Positions 1-9,685 of a stretch of 64,000 nucleotides of DNA are shown piece by piece. How positions within the stretch are numbered: position 1 is the stretch's first letter; each line of letters begins with the position of its first letter. Below the pieces are notes generated by a model that did no database searches, was not told where the DNA came from, and was given only the letters and a program-made list of their open reading frames with translations. Where the stretch lies: assembly GCF_000264995.1 (NCBI RefSeq), contig NW_006767440.1:800787-864786 (forward strand), given 5' to 3'. The translations under genes were made by a program, and so were the position numbers. This DNA is from Punctularia strigosozonata HHB-11173 SS5. Lineage: Eukaryota > Basidiomycota > Agaricomycetes > Corticiales > Punctulariaceae.

Positions 1-588
1 CGTAGCGAACGGTCTCTGGTGGAGGTACAGGGTTGGGGTTGGAGCTAACGTCCGTCGCCAAGCAGCTCGTGTTCGCCGCGCTGTTTTGCGTCCACTTATA
101 AGGAACGTCGTAAATGCCCTGGTGCTTGTACCCGGCGGAGGTGAGCGTCCGTTTGGACGACTTGAAGGTGATGGTGTACGGGTTTTCGGTGATTTCCGCG
201 GTCAAGCCGGAAGTGGAGACGGTCCAGGATCCTTGCCCCTGGCTCAGGACAGTCTTGCCTACGATGGCCTGATCGTCTGGGAATAGATGGATCTCGGGCT
301 TCTGGTCAACGTGCTTGAAGTGGACAATCTTGACGCCGATTACACCCTCAGTAGGGGAGTGGACACGGATGCTGAGGACGGGACCTGAACGACGACGAGA
401 GTCAAACTGAGCTTAGAGGCAAATAATAATAAGCACGAACCTCCCAAAGTATCGCCCCGATGTCTTATAGGCTTCGTTGAAACTTGAAGATTGTAACCAT
501 CGGCGTCTGGCTTGGTCGAGGTAACCTGGAGGCCGTGGTACGCCTTGACACCGGCTTTGAGGAGCCAGAAACCGTCGTTGAACTTCAT
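1..588 (-). CDS. GH31 alpha-xylosidase, N-terminal part (runs off the left edge)
   Basis: Minus-strand gene with ATG at 588. Exon 1 is 588-441, a 56-bp intron spans 440-385, and exon 2 runs from 384 past the window edge. The protein opens MKFNDGFWLLKAGVKAYHGL, the usual start of bacterial and fungal YicI-like alpha-xylosidases. After the splice it continues GPVLSIRVHSPTEGVIGVKI, the N-terminal beta-sandwich of GH31. The family removes alpha-xylose from xyloglucan fragments; the catalytic barrel lies outside the window. About 177 residues are visible and open. It is divergent from the serine dehydratase at 961. A separate 3' piece of a GH31 gene lies at 37790-38503. The family call is firm; substrate specificity is inferred from the N-terminal motif only. 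Confidence 0.85.
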
Positions 589-960
589 CGTGTGTCGTCG
601 TGGGCTGCACAAATCGGTACCAGTCCGACCAGCGTGAGCTATTTGCTTGACGCTTTATGAGGTGAAAGCCTTTCGGTAGAGGAGGCGGCCCGGTCTGCCG
701 CATCCGAGGTTTCGCCGTTCATTATCGCATTGACAGAAGGGCAAACACCAGTCCCTGGGTGATCAGGAGTTGCTTGCATGAGGGCTCGGTGCCGATAAAT
801 GCCGCAGGAGCACCAGTCCGGCACGAAGTAACTTCGGAAGAAAGCTGTCTGCGCTAGCCCACGGCATCATCGATCACGTGATGACACGAATGAGTCACTT
901 GAGAACTCTTGAGAAGTCGCGTTGCAGAGGCTCGCGTCTTCATCGATATCCACGGACACA
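589..960. promoter_or_regulatory. Divergent promoter between GH31 and serine dehydratase
   Basis: A 372-bp gap between two start codons facing apart. It holds a CACGTG core at 875-880 inside a small palindrome (ATCACGTGAT). No gene is seen in it. Confidence 0.4.
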
Positions 961-2375
961 ATGAGCGTCTCGTCAACATCGCCGGACAAGGCCGGGCTCG
1001 TACAGAAGCCCTTATACCTGCAAACGCCCCTGATCAGGTCAAGTCATATATCTTCGGCGTCGAAGTGCGACGCGTACCTCAAACTCGAGGTTAGTGAAGA
1101 GGCTCGACCGGGGCAGTCCACCTGAGCATTGAGCTAGGACGTGTCGTCAGACCCTCCAACCTCCGCAGTCTTTCAAGGCCAGAGGAATATCTTCCTTCGT
1201 ACAGCGTTCTGTCGCGACGCATGGTGCATCTGTGCACATTATTATCGCCTCCGGGGGCAACGCTGGACTGGCCGCCGCCTGGGCCGCACATGCGCTGATG
1301 GTTCGATGCACGGTATTCCTTCCCGAGTCAGCTAGTCGGGAAACCATCGACTTCCTTCACAAACATGGCGCGGAGGTTGTGATAGAGGGCAAGATCTTCT
1401 TGGAGGCTCTAGCAAAGGCGGAGGAGGTTGCTAGAACAGAGGATAACGCGTGAGTTGAGCTCGGGAGACAGGGCCATGAACTCACCCTATATGGGCAAAA
1501 TAGGGTGGTGGTCCCCGCATATGACGACCTCGTGCTATGGCAGGGACACGCCTCAATGATCACTGAAATCCAGCAACAGTTTCAGGATATCCAAGGGGTG
1601 GAACAGGTGACGAAACCGGACGCGATATTCTGCAGCGTCGGCGGTGCAGGACTTCTTGGAGGTGTGCTTGTCGGATTAAAACAGGTTGGCTGGGAAGACA
1701 GTTCGTCCTAGTTCTCTCTGCACATGTACCTGACGATCTGACAGTCAGCAATTTTCAGTCCCAGTCGTCGCAGTCGAGACGCACGGGTCCAACTGCTTCG
1801 AGGAATCCCTGAGATTGAATCGTGACGAAACATTCGAGCCATCGAAGTCCCCGAACATCGACAGGGTGGTTCTCGACGAGCATCACCGAGTCAAGGTTGC
1901 GCACTTAAAGCAGTTGACTTCAAAGGCAACCTCTCTAGGAGCGTCGTCACCTTCCGCGGGGGTGGTAAAGTTGGCTTTGCAACATCCAGGAGGGGTAGCC
2001 TCCTTGACCGTGTCCGACGAAATGGCAATGTGGGCCTCTGAAAGATTCGCAGGTGAGAGCACCCACCGCGCGAAGGAATGGTTGAACCGGCTGATTCGGG
2101 ACATAGAAGATCATAAGACCCTCGTCGAGCTAGCATGTTCGGCGACGTTGACGCCAGCTTATAGCCCGGACCTCCTCAGCCGTCTGCTGGGCGTAGTCTC
2201 TCCTAGCAGGGGACATGACTCCGTGAAGCTCGTATTCATCGTCTGTGGTGGTTTCAAGGTGTCTCTAGCCGATCTGGCGGAGTATCAGCACGTAGCTGCG
2301 ATCGAGACTGGGGAAAGGAAAGGTACTGACTGGAAGGTTCGCTGCAACGCTCAGCCATGGGATATTCCCAAGTGA
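961..2375 (+). CDS. L-serine dehydratase (PLP-dependent, CHA1-like)
   Basis: Five exons: 961-1089, 1151-1449, 1504-1700, 1759-2052 and 2107-2375, giving 395 residues. The family deaminates L-serine (and L-threonine) to pyruvate (2-oxobutyrate) and ammonia. Visible motifs are KPLYLQTPLI at the N-terminus, SFKARG with the PLP lysine near residue 52, SGGNAG, the phosphate-binding loop SVGGAGLLGG, ETHGSNCF, TSLGASSPSAGVVKLAL and CGGFKVSLADL near the end. Length matches eukaryotic serine dehydratases of 330-400 residues. The intron at 2053-2106 is 54 nt and has no stop, so retention would add 18 residues between RFA and HKTLVELACS; homologues lack this insert, so I splice it. The gene is convergent with PET100, with about 190 bp between the stops. 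Confidence 0.9.
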
Positions 2376-2568
2376 CTACACGAAGGGGCATGCGGGAACA
2401 TACGTAGGCACGTCTTGTAAAACAATGGGATGCAATGTGTGGAAGAGTACGAGGAGGTGTGGTCTTGTATTACAGTAGCAAGGATATTATCATAAACATG
2501 CTTATCTGCGAGGGTCATGAACACTGGACTCAGCTCGAGAAACAATACTAACATACTATAGATGCCAT

Positions 2569-2950
2569 CTATACATGGTCTGTCCGAGATTCCGCTTCTT
2601 GGTGTTCACGTTCGAGACGTCTTGCGAGCTTTTCAGCCTTGATGCGAGCTAATTCGTCCCGTAGTGTCGATTGATCTCCCGGTATGTGCTACAACCCAGA
2701 GCTTCAGCAGAGATACATCGTACCCTGGTCCATGGAGCACCCACTGTCGTCAGCCTTTCCTGAGGCACGAATATTCTTTCGCGGTACTGTAAGCGCAATG
2801 TTTTGGTACTCGCCAACAAGTATGGGCAGTTTGACGCACCGGCAAAACATATTTCCTGTACCACTCCGGGTCTCCATAGTGTACCATCATGGCGACCGGA
2901 AAGAAGACATAGAGAGCGAATTTGAAGACCTCGAGATTGGGACCACCCAT
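2569..2950 (-). CDS. PET100: PET100-like cytochrome c oxidase assembly protein
   Basis: A small gene that is easy to miss. Exons are 2950-2840, 2786-2745 and 2688-2569, giving 90 residues. The start MGGPNLEVFKFALYVFFP is the PET100 signature. It runs into a single membrane helix, then HYGDPEWYRKYVLP, YRERIFVPQERL and a charged helix DELARIKAEKLARRLERE. PET100 is a mitochondrial inner-membrane chaperone for a late step of complex IV assembly. The length fits the family (80-110 residues). All three exons join in frame with GT-AG ends; the second donor has an alternative (AGG/GTACGA), but that intron would be only 35 bp. It is one of three mitochondrial biogenesis genes within 6.5 kb. Confidence 0.85.
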
Positions 2951-4424
2951 GGTGCACAACGACGTCAACGATGAACGCGCGAGGAAGGGTAAAATAAATA
3001 TCACATGATCGAGAGGCCGTGAAGAACGACTCGCGTCGGATCGATGCTTTCCTTCGACCATGGTACTTAGCTCTGCCCTCGTACACATGGCTCTATCAGT
3101 TATGGGCTCGACTGAGAATGGCCCTGTCGATCACGTCTGATCCATCTAACTGCATGCGACGTGATGCGTGGCAGGGTAAACTTCAATGAACGCTGCATGG
3201 ATTTCTCGAGAGGACGCGATTCGATGAGCGTGCTTTCAGCACTCCGAACTTCCGCGTTTCGTGGAGAAAACAACATCATGCTGAAGCATATAGGATGAGC
3301 TGGAACGTGAGCAGTCCCTACAGATTTGAGCGCTTAACATCACCTCATGGCATCCTCGAACAGCCTCATTGGACGGATAGAACTCAGGGCAGGTGATCCC
3401 AGCATCTTTCTCTGCTTTGCAATCCCTTCTTCAAATCCCTTCTTCCTCGAATCCACGTCTACACCACGCGTCTTGGTTGTCTTGCGAACATATCATGAAC
3501 CTTGGTTAGCAACTTCCTCGTGCGTGTATCGGGCCCCGTTCACAATCACAGGTGTTAGTGGCGTGTTTCCTGTCATACTTCTTATGTTCTCTAGATGATC
3601 TGATCCGATTAGTCTTTCCTCTGCGGGACAATGGAATAATCTCGAAGTTATATCAGGCAATTATTACAGCCCTCCGTGCGTTTCAATCACCGGCTTCTGG
3701 TACGTGAAGTGCATGCCTTTCGGAAATTTCTGTTGTCGTGCCCATAGAACGCGCTCTCTGCTCATGCACGTTTCATCTCGGGTGGGATGCGATGAGTTTG
3801 GCTGTGCCGTTCTCTCGTGCAACGGCGAAAACGTGTTGATCGCCCCGTGCTCTCAAACGCGCTCTCGCTCATGCACGTTTCATTTCGTGTGGGATGCGAT
3901 GAGTTTGGCTGTGCCGTTCTCTCGTGCAAAGGTTAAAACGTGTTGTTCGCCCCGTACACTCAGACGTTGCTCTTCACCTGGTTGACGCGTCTAGGGTAAA
4001 GATGAGATTATATTGTGTATTCTGCATATCCTGATCGGACGGTCTTTGATACCCAGCCGCGTGGATCAAGGAATGAATACTTATTCGAGCCTCGGGATGA
4101 ACGCCGCCAACGCCTGTTTTCATTACATTCTGCGTTCACTCAATCAGTTCACTCAATCGAATGCTTCTAGCAGGAACTGGCATGACACAGGCGCTCAATG
4201 CCTAGATAAAGAGCGCAGGATGCGGCGTACCCAGCATACCATCCCCAGACTCTGTCTTGAGCACCGTGCGTCCAAGATATGGAATATCTCAGACACACTG
4301 TACGTTTTCCTCATGCAGGGTGATGCCAACTTTCTAAACAGCCATTTACTAGATTTACTCTGCCTTTCAAAGGCGCTCAGACGAGGCTGTCGCGCCGAGT
4401 GCAAGCTTGGTTGTCGATCACGAG
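2951..4424. other. Gene-poor stretch with a tandem duplication
   Basis: About 1.5 kb with only short, unconvincing reading frames on both strands. The one clear structure is the 100-bp direct repeat at 3748-3955, listed separately. The last few hundred bases probably carry the promoter of the Cys-rich gene. Confidence 0.5.
3748..3955. repeat. Tandem duplication, two copies of about 100 bp
   Basis: Copy 1 (3748-3848) and copy 2 (3856-3955) both begin AACGCGCTCTC, run through CTCATGCACGTTTCAT and GATGAGTTTGGCTGTGCCGT, and end CGCCCCGT. Only a handful of substitutions and one small indel separate them, so the event looks recent. Neither copy has a convincing gene. Confidence 0.85.
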
Positions 4425-4892
4425 ATGACGGTGACCCGTCCTGCGCCGGTGATTACGAACCAACCTCGGTCGACACGGGTCATGTCTGTGACTATGCTAC
4501 CTGCATCAATACAGACGTCGGGCGCGGCGTCCGGAGCGACAAGTGACAATACTCGAGCTACATTGAGATTACGAGGAGGCTTCGACCCATGCTGCGGGTG
4601 TTGCACCATGATGGTCGCGTGCGTCACTGGGTTGTGCGGCTGCGCAGCTTGCTTGGTGAGTGGGAGTCATAATTCCTTATTTCCCCGAGCATTCGGCTAA
4701 TGATGTTTCTGTCAGACATCTTCGAATTCTGGTTGCCTGCCATGCTGTGGTGACTCTGGCCCAAAGCAGTCACCGGAACAGTACTTCAATATGCCGGGCA
4801 ATCAGGGTCCTGTGTACGGCAACTACCACAGCGCGCCGCCAGTGGCTCTGAATCTAACTGGCAAGTTCTGTCCTTGGGGAGGGAACTCATAG
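4425..4892 (+). CDS. Small Cys-rich protein with an LRLRGG motif
   Basis: Two exons, 4425-4655 and 4716-4892, join in frame (donor TTG/GTGAGT, acceptor GTCAG) to give 135 residues. The N-terminal half is Thr/Ser-rich and ends in ATLRLRGGFDPCCGCC. A short hydrophobic Cys-rich stretch follows (TMMVACVTGLCGCAACL), then a second Cys block, GCLPCCGDSG, and a Tyr/Asn/Pro-rich tail. LRLRGG equals the C-terminal six residues of ubiquitin, but there is no ubiquitin fold upstream. From memory, LRGG followed by a CC-rich stretch occurs in small basidiomycete proteins of unknown role; membrane association through the Cys patch is a guess. Function unknown. The start could lie further upstream in an unseen exon. 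Confidence 0.6.
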
Positions 4893-5168
4893 TATCCGAT
4901 TTCATATACACATGATATACGCACCAGTTATGGCTTTGAGTGTCCAGCCGTGTGCTACGTCTTTATGGGGGTTAATCTTCGTTGTACATTGTATCATGCC
5001 TCATGTAAATTCAACCGGCACTGGATGCCCATACACTATCGATTACAAAGTCCTGTCAGCATCTTCATCGTCTGTAAGTATACAAGCTCAGCTTCGGCGC
5101 GTACAGGAAAACAGGTCTGCGACTGCCGAGAAAAATGCTCGCCAGTCAATGTCGATGCATCATCCTTC

Positions 5169-6276
5169 CTATTCGGACTCCGGGAAGGGACTTCGCGCTT
5201 TCAGAGATCTTTCCAGGTCATCAGGGTCAATCTCACTCCACCTACCCACACGATCGTCAACATAAAATCAGGACAAGAGGGATCACACGATACGTACGGA
5301 GCAAAAACCATCTGTAGTCGATCTGGGTGATATCTTGTTAACTCAGATCCGATGGTGTCTAAGATAAGTTTGTAAAGAATCTGGAAGCCGGCTCGAGATG
5401 TCAAGACCTCGGACTGCAGCGCAGAACTTGTCACATACGTCGTATCCAGCGCCGTTCAGGTGCAAACCGTCGGTAAGATACGCTGATAGTGCCTCTTCCT
5501 TCTGGCCGGCTGCGTTCCATAGTTCGGTCCATACGTCTACAACAGGAGCCTGCAGCGAATATCCGACCTCCTTTACGGCCTTTGCGTATGTCTTGGTCCT
5601 ATGTAGGAGAGACTTAGTAGTATTACCATCTCCAAACATGAAGATACATACTGTTCGAAGCTTCTATCGAGCTCCTTTGCAGGTCCCCGCGTGCTCAAAT
5701 CGGCAAAGCGCTGATGCGTGTTGACCGGTGGCGGCGTAATGAACAGGACATGAGTATCGGGTGAGTAGTATTCGCTTTCTGGATCTATCATAGATATGAA
5801 TTAGATCAAATGAGAGCCAACATTCAAAGACACGGATTACCTTTCACCATCGTCGCTAATTCTTTGAGGTTTGCCATAAATTCGGGAAGAGGCACGTGCT
5901 GCGGCGGTCGTAGCGCAGCATCATTCGCACCGAACCAGATGCCCAATATATGTATCTTTGGGCGAGAGACCGTCGCCAGCGGCCAAACCTACACGAAGGA
6001 GTTATCTGGACGAGAACCTGTCGAAATGACACATGTAACCGCTAACCTGTTTGAACACAGGGAGTATCCATCTGGTAGTATACCCAGAAAATCCTCGGTT
6101 TACGACGTCAAACTTGCGATTGTACACATCTGCAGTCGATGTGAGTCGATCCTGTTCTGCGACCACTGAGGTACGATCATGTTGCACAGACGAGAGAGTC
6201 GGGCAACGAAGCCGTGCTGTTCAGGCTCATATCCGCCTTGCGTAAGCGAGTCGCCAAGCAACCAGATTTGGTCCAT
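5169..6276 (-). CDS. SGNH/GDSL esterase, IAH1-like (copy A)
   Basis: Seven exons: 6276-6192, 6129-6047, 5988-5841, 5784-5652, 5598-5439, 5380-5298 and 5241-5169, giving 254 residues. It resembles isoamyl acetate-hydrolysing esterase, a serine hydrolase that cleaves short acetate esters. The SGNH blocks are all present: MDQIWLLGDS (nucleophile Ser10), VVNRGFSGY, IWFGANDAA (oxyanion Asn near 78) and DGLHLNGAGYD (catalytic Asp and His near 193-196). LFITPPPVNTHQ is also typical. The C-terminus is SEIDPDDLERSLKARSPFPE, echoed by copy B. Exon 1 uses a weak donor, GTCTGT, chosen because it alone restores LSHVYNRKFDVVNRG. It lies head-to-head with copy B, 200 bp between the start codons. Confidence 0.9.
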
Positions 6277-6476
6277 TTTCGATGGAATCGGATACAAGAA
6301 GGCGAATCAACTTCTAGACACCAGTTAAGTACGGCAAGCAATATGGCGGCTCGAAGCAAAGATCGACACCGGACGGCTGTGCTACGGCGGACCTGGGACA
6401 ACGGGCCGGTCGCTACCGGATAATAGTTTGGTGTTACATTGTCTAAACCTCATCTCTCTCTGGCGAATTATCATCA
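6277..6476. promoter_or_regulatory. Shared bidirectional promoter of the esterase pair
   Basis: Only 200 bp separate the two divergent ATGs, so both esterases must draw on the same regulatory DNA. No standard element stands out by eye. Confidence 0.45.
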
Positions 6477-7645
6477 ATGGATCAAATCTGGCTACTGGGA
6501 GACTCACTCACTCAAGGCGGTTATGAGATAGAGAACAAGGGTTTCGCTGCGCGCCTCGCTCGTCCGTATCGCCTACTTGCCATGATAAAACAGCAGTGTT
6601 CAACGGCGCTCCGATGAAGATGCATATATCAGAAAGCTCGACATCGTCAATCGCGGGCTGTCGGGGTACAATACCACATGGGCGCTTCGAGTGTTCAAGC
6701 AGGTTCGAGTCTATTCACAGCGAGACAGTCATCGTCATAGCAATGGTGTCGCTTGCGCTTGCTTCGAGATTTGAGAGTATCCGGGTTGACGACCTGGATT
6801 TGACAGATATGGCCTGTGTCGTCGTCTCGTGGGCCCAAAATCCATTTAATTGCCATCTGGTACGGCGCCAATGACGCCGCGATTCCACCGAAGGCGCAAC
6901 ACGTACCTATCGAAGAGTTCAGGGCCAACCTCGAAGAGCTGGTTGACGTAGTTCGCAGTAAGTTACAGGACGAGGTTTACTCAGGATATACTCTGAACAC
7001 CAGCTTTTGCCCGTGCTGCTGCAGACCCCGAGAGCAAATACTACTCACCTGTAACCAAGATCATCTTGATCACGCCTCCTCCGGTCAACACTCATCAATG
7101 GGGAGCATTCCAAGCCTCCAAGGTCCCGCCCCAACCGCTCGACCGTGATTTTGAGGTGTATGTAGCCATGTTACTCCGGATGTACGGATAGCTCACCGTG
7201 ACGTATCGGTGCTCAGTACGAAAGCTTATGCTCAGGCTGTTCGTGACGTTGGCGCTGCTCTGTCTGTTCCCGTAGCGGATGTGTGGACGCCCGTCTGGAA
7301 AGCAGCCGGTGAAAGCGAGGAAGCGCTGAAAGCATATCTCATCGATGGACTGCACTTGAACGCGGACGGTTACGACGTGGGCATCCTGCATTCGTCATGC
7401 ATCATTATCCCTGCTGACCGCAACCTCTACCGTCAGATCGTATACGGAACGCTGCTGGAAACCATCGCCAGCAACTATCCAGAACTGGGTCCAGAGCGGC
7501 TGAGCCCGGTTTTCCCCTTGTGAGTGATTTTCACTTCGATTCATGGTTGCGCGCCGACTGATTCGTACACAGCACGGATGAAATTGACCACAACAACCTC
7601 GACGGGTCACTGAAGGCGAGGAGTCCTTTCTCACAACGAGCGTGA
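6477..7645 (+). CDS. SGNH/GDSL esterase, IAH1-like (copy B)
   Basis: Seven exons: 6477-6561, 6620-6702, 6807-6957, 7025-7157, 7217-7376, 7437-7519 and 7573-7645, giving 255 residues. Exon lengths match copy A exactly except exon 3, which is one codon longer, and all intron phases agree. Motifs are MDQIWLLGDSLTQGGYE, IVNRGLSGYNT, IWYGANDAAIPP, LITPPPVNTHQ and DGLHLNADGYD, so the Ser-Asp-His triad and the oxyanion Asn are intact. The tail DEIDHNNLDGSLKARSPFSQ matches copy A. Intron 1 ends in AAG rather than the usual CAG or TAG. The pair arose by inverted duplication and both copies look functional. The 3' end lies about 160 bp from the end of the convergent ICT1-like gene. Confidence 0.9.
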
Positions 7646-7803
7646 TGGAATTTCTCCAGTTGCATGCAGTGAAGCATGAGCGACAGTAGAAGTTCGGGAG
7701 GACAGGGTAGAGAAGCCACATCAAATAACTTGGAAGTGAACCTCGTGCGAAGGAGCCTAAGCTGGACCGCAGATCGAGATATTTCTGTAACGTTCTTCCT
7801 CGA

Positions 7804-8476
7804 TTACTGGCTCCCTTCGGGTGATTCCTCTGGCTTTCGACTATCTCCATCGAGCTTGGCTTGTTTTTCTTCTGCTTCTTCCTCCTGCGACGTTCGCGCT
7901 CGTTCTGTCTCGCCTGACGCATCTCGGACTTGGACAAGCCAGGGTTCGCGAGTTGGTCAAGCTATGCAACGAGGTTGGTGCGGTGAACAGGAAAAGGATA
8001 GCGTCATACCTTGTCAAGAAGGATTTGCCGTGCATATCGCCGATTGAGATCGAGGGAGCGCGTTTGCTGGCAGGTCACTCGGATTCCCGTAGGTTTGTGG
8101 ATGAGCTGGACGTTGTTGTTGGTCTTGTTGATGGCCTGTCCACCTGGCCCATGTCCTGTTGGATGAGATGAGTTAGTTTCTGGGACACTGTCGGCTGATG
8201 CTGCGGCGTTATTCTTTGACCTCGCACGAAGCTTTCTTCGAGGTCCTCCTCGCGCAATTCTGGCGTAACCCGGTTCTTGTGGGCCTTTTTCAATTGTGAA
8301 TAATTCAATCTGCGCTGCTTCGGTTCCTGGGATGGGTCATGATCGGGCTCTTCAGCATGCTCAGCGCTCGCTGAAGGAGCGTCTACGACCGGTTTTGTCC
8401 GTTCAGAGGGTAAAACGCTTGCATCACTGAAGTACCGGACATTAGGCAGGATTCTGTAAATAATGAGGGTTGCCAT
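7804..8476 (-). CDS. Mitochondrial ICT1-like peptidyl-tRNA hydrolase (GGQ release factor)
   Basis: Exons 8476-8221, 8155-8010 and from 7961 downward. The N-terminus [20 protein letters not shown] looks like a mitochondrial presequence. The RF-1 domain follows: [15 protein letters not shown] spliced to [20 protein letters not shown], then [20 protein letters not shown] and a basic tail [22 protein letters not shown] is the catalytic tripeptide that hydrolyses peptidyl-tRNA on stalled mitoribosomes. The 3' end is unsettled. The open frame runs on to 7395, across the last exons of the esterase on the other strand. A neighbouring frame gives a natural acidic tail ending at TAA 7806-7804. The end given follows the second reading; a missed intron or a one-base change in the basic run are both possible. 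Confidence 0.75.
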
Positions 8477-8598
8477 CGTTCATGCCGAGCAGCATCTGAA
8501 ATGAGCATCAGATCATCGAATGAGAAGTCGAAAGTCGACGCAAAACGTTGCAGGGGCAAGTCGCCCGGAAAGGGAGAAAAGTAAGCAAGAGCAGAAAC

Positions 8599-9018
8599 TC
8601 ACTTCGTCCGACTACTTCTCCTACCCTGTACCGGGGGCGGGTTCTTAATGGACTCGTTGTCTCCCAGTTCCGTCTTCTCCGTCAACCGCAACCTCCACAC
8701 GTCACTGTTCTCTTGCTTCCGCGCCTGAGCGATATTCTTCTGCAATATGTCAGCAATTTCCCGGGCGAGCGTGATCTTGCTTTCGTATGCTTTCGGGTCG
8801 CTTTCCGCTTCCACAGCCCTGGCATCATTGCGCATCTTTGCACGCCATGCTATTTGCGTACGAGTCAGCTAGCTTTTCTCTCCATCGAGCGATGGGTGTA
8901 TGACGAGTGACGCACCGGTAAGGGTCGGCAGGTCACCAGCAAAGGTGGAAGAGGAGGCCCGCCATAGGTGTCTGTATGCTGATCGTGCTGCAGCCTTTAG
9001 AGACGGTGTAACAGACAT
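8599..9018 (-). CDS. MZM1: MZM1/LYRM7-like complex III assembly factor (LYR family)
   Basis: Two exons, 9018-8916 and 8849-8599 (66-bp intron), giving 117 residues. The protein starts MSVTPSLKAAARSAYRHLWR, the Complex1_LYR-type opening helix (Tyr-Arg in place of Leu-Tyr-Arg), followed by FAGDLPTLTAWRAKMRNDAR. That last block is the F/M-R-N-D-A-R region typical of LYRM7. It continues with a long helix, ADILQKNIAQARKQ, and the family C-terminal stretch TEKTELGDNESIKNPPP. In yeast and human this matrix protein holds the Rieske iron-sulphur protein before its insertion into complex III. The length fits (110-125 residues). It sits 122 bp upstream of the ICT1-like gene on the same strand and is divergent from histone H1a. 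Confidence 0.85.
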
Positions 9019-9685
9019 GACCAGGTGTGTTGCTCCGAACACAGGGACGGAAGCGGAGGCGGCGGACCTTGGCGGAACCGGTGTCGACGAGCTAGGCGAC
9101 GCATGGCTGTGGGAAACTGGAGAGAAGCCTCCGGATACTCACGTGACTCCGTAGATCGCGACGTGAAGAATAGGGGCTTTGGACGCGTCTTGGGACAGTC
9201 GCCCAAGATCCAGAGTTTAAATGTCAGAGTAGAACCGTGAAATTGTAATGTATGCATGCATGCTTGTTTAAACGCGCGTAACTACGATGGGAAGGTCGGG
9301 TAACATTGAGATCGGAGTGGAGAAGGAAACCAGTGAGATCATGGTCGGGCATTGCACATCCAGCCACACAAATGATAGATCTTAGGCTTCTCGCGACGCA
9401 TTGCGGGTCGTCGCACACTATGATCACTATTACACAGCGCATGCAAGAGCAGAAAAAGCGCGGTAGCCAAAGAAGAAGCCAGTGTCCCTCGGAATGACTT
9501 CACGTGACGTGCGTATACAGTTCCGTTGATTGACTGACTGAGTTTCAACGCCTCTTGCACCCAAACCACCCCCTTCTCCGCCTCAAGTCTATCCGCGGGC
9601 CTTCGCAGCAGTCCCGCCCCGTACAACATATCTAAATCCGACAGACTACCGCCCGCACAGTAAATTCCAGTTGCCTTTGCAAGAA
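9019..9685. promoter_or_regulatory. Divergent promoter of MZM1 and histone H1a
   Basis: 667 bp without a gene. It holds two CACGTG cores, one about 120 bp upstream of MZM1 (9141-9146) and one in the element at 9499-9511. Confidence 0.45.
9499..9511 (+). promoter_or_regulatory. Element TTCACGTGACGTG upstream of histone H1a
   Basis: A 13-nt sequence fusing an E-box (CACGTG) to a CRE-like TGACGT, 175 bp before the H1a start. The identical 13-mer stands 160 bp before the H1b start (35935-35947). Binding factor not known; bZIP or bHLH type is inferred from the core. Confidence 0.5.

Noticed and set aside
4013-4546. Plus-strand frame of 177 codons upstream of the Cys-rich gene
   Set aside because: No family signal and it overlaps the better-supported Cys-rich exon in another frame.
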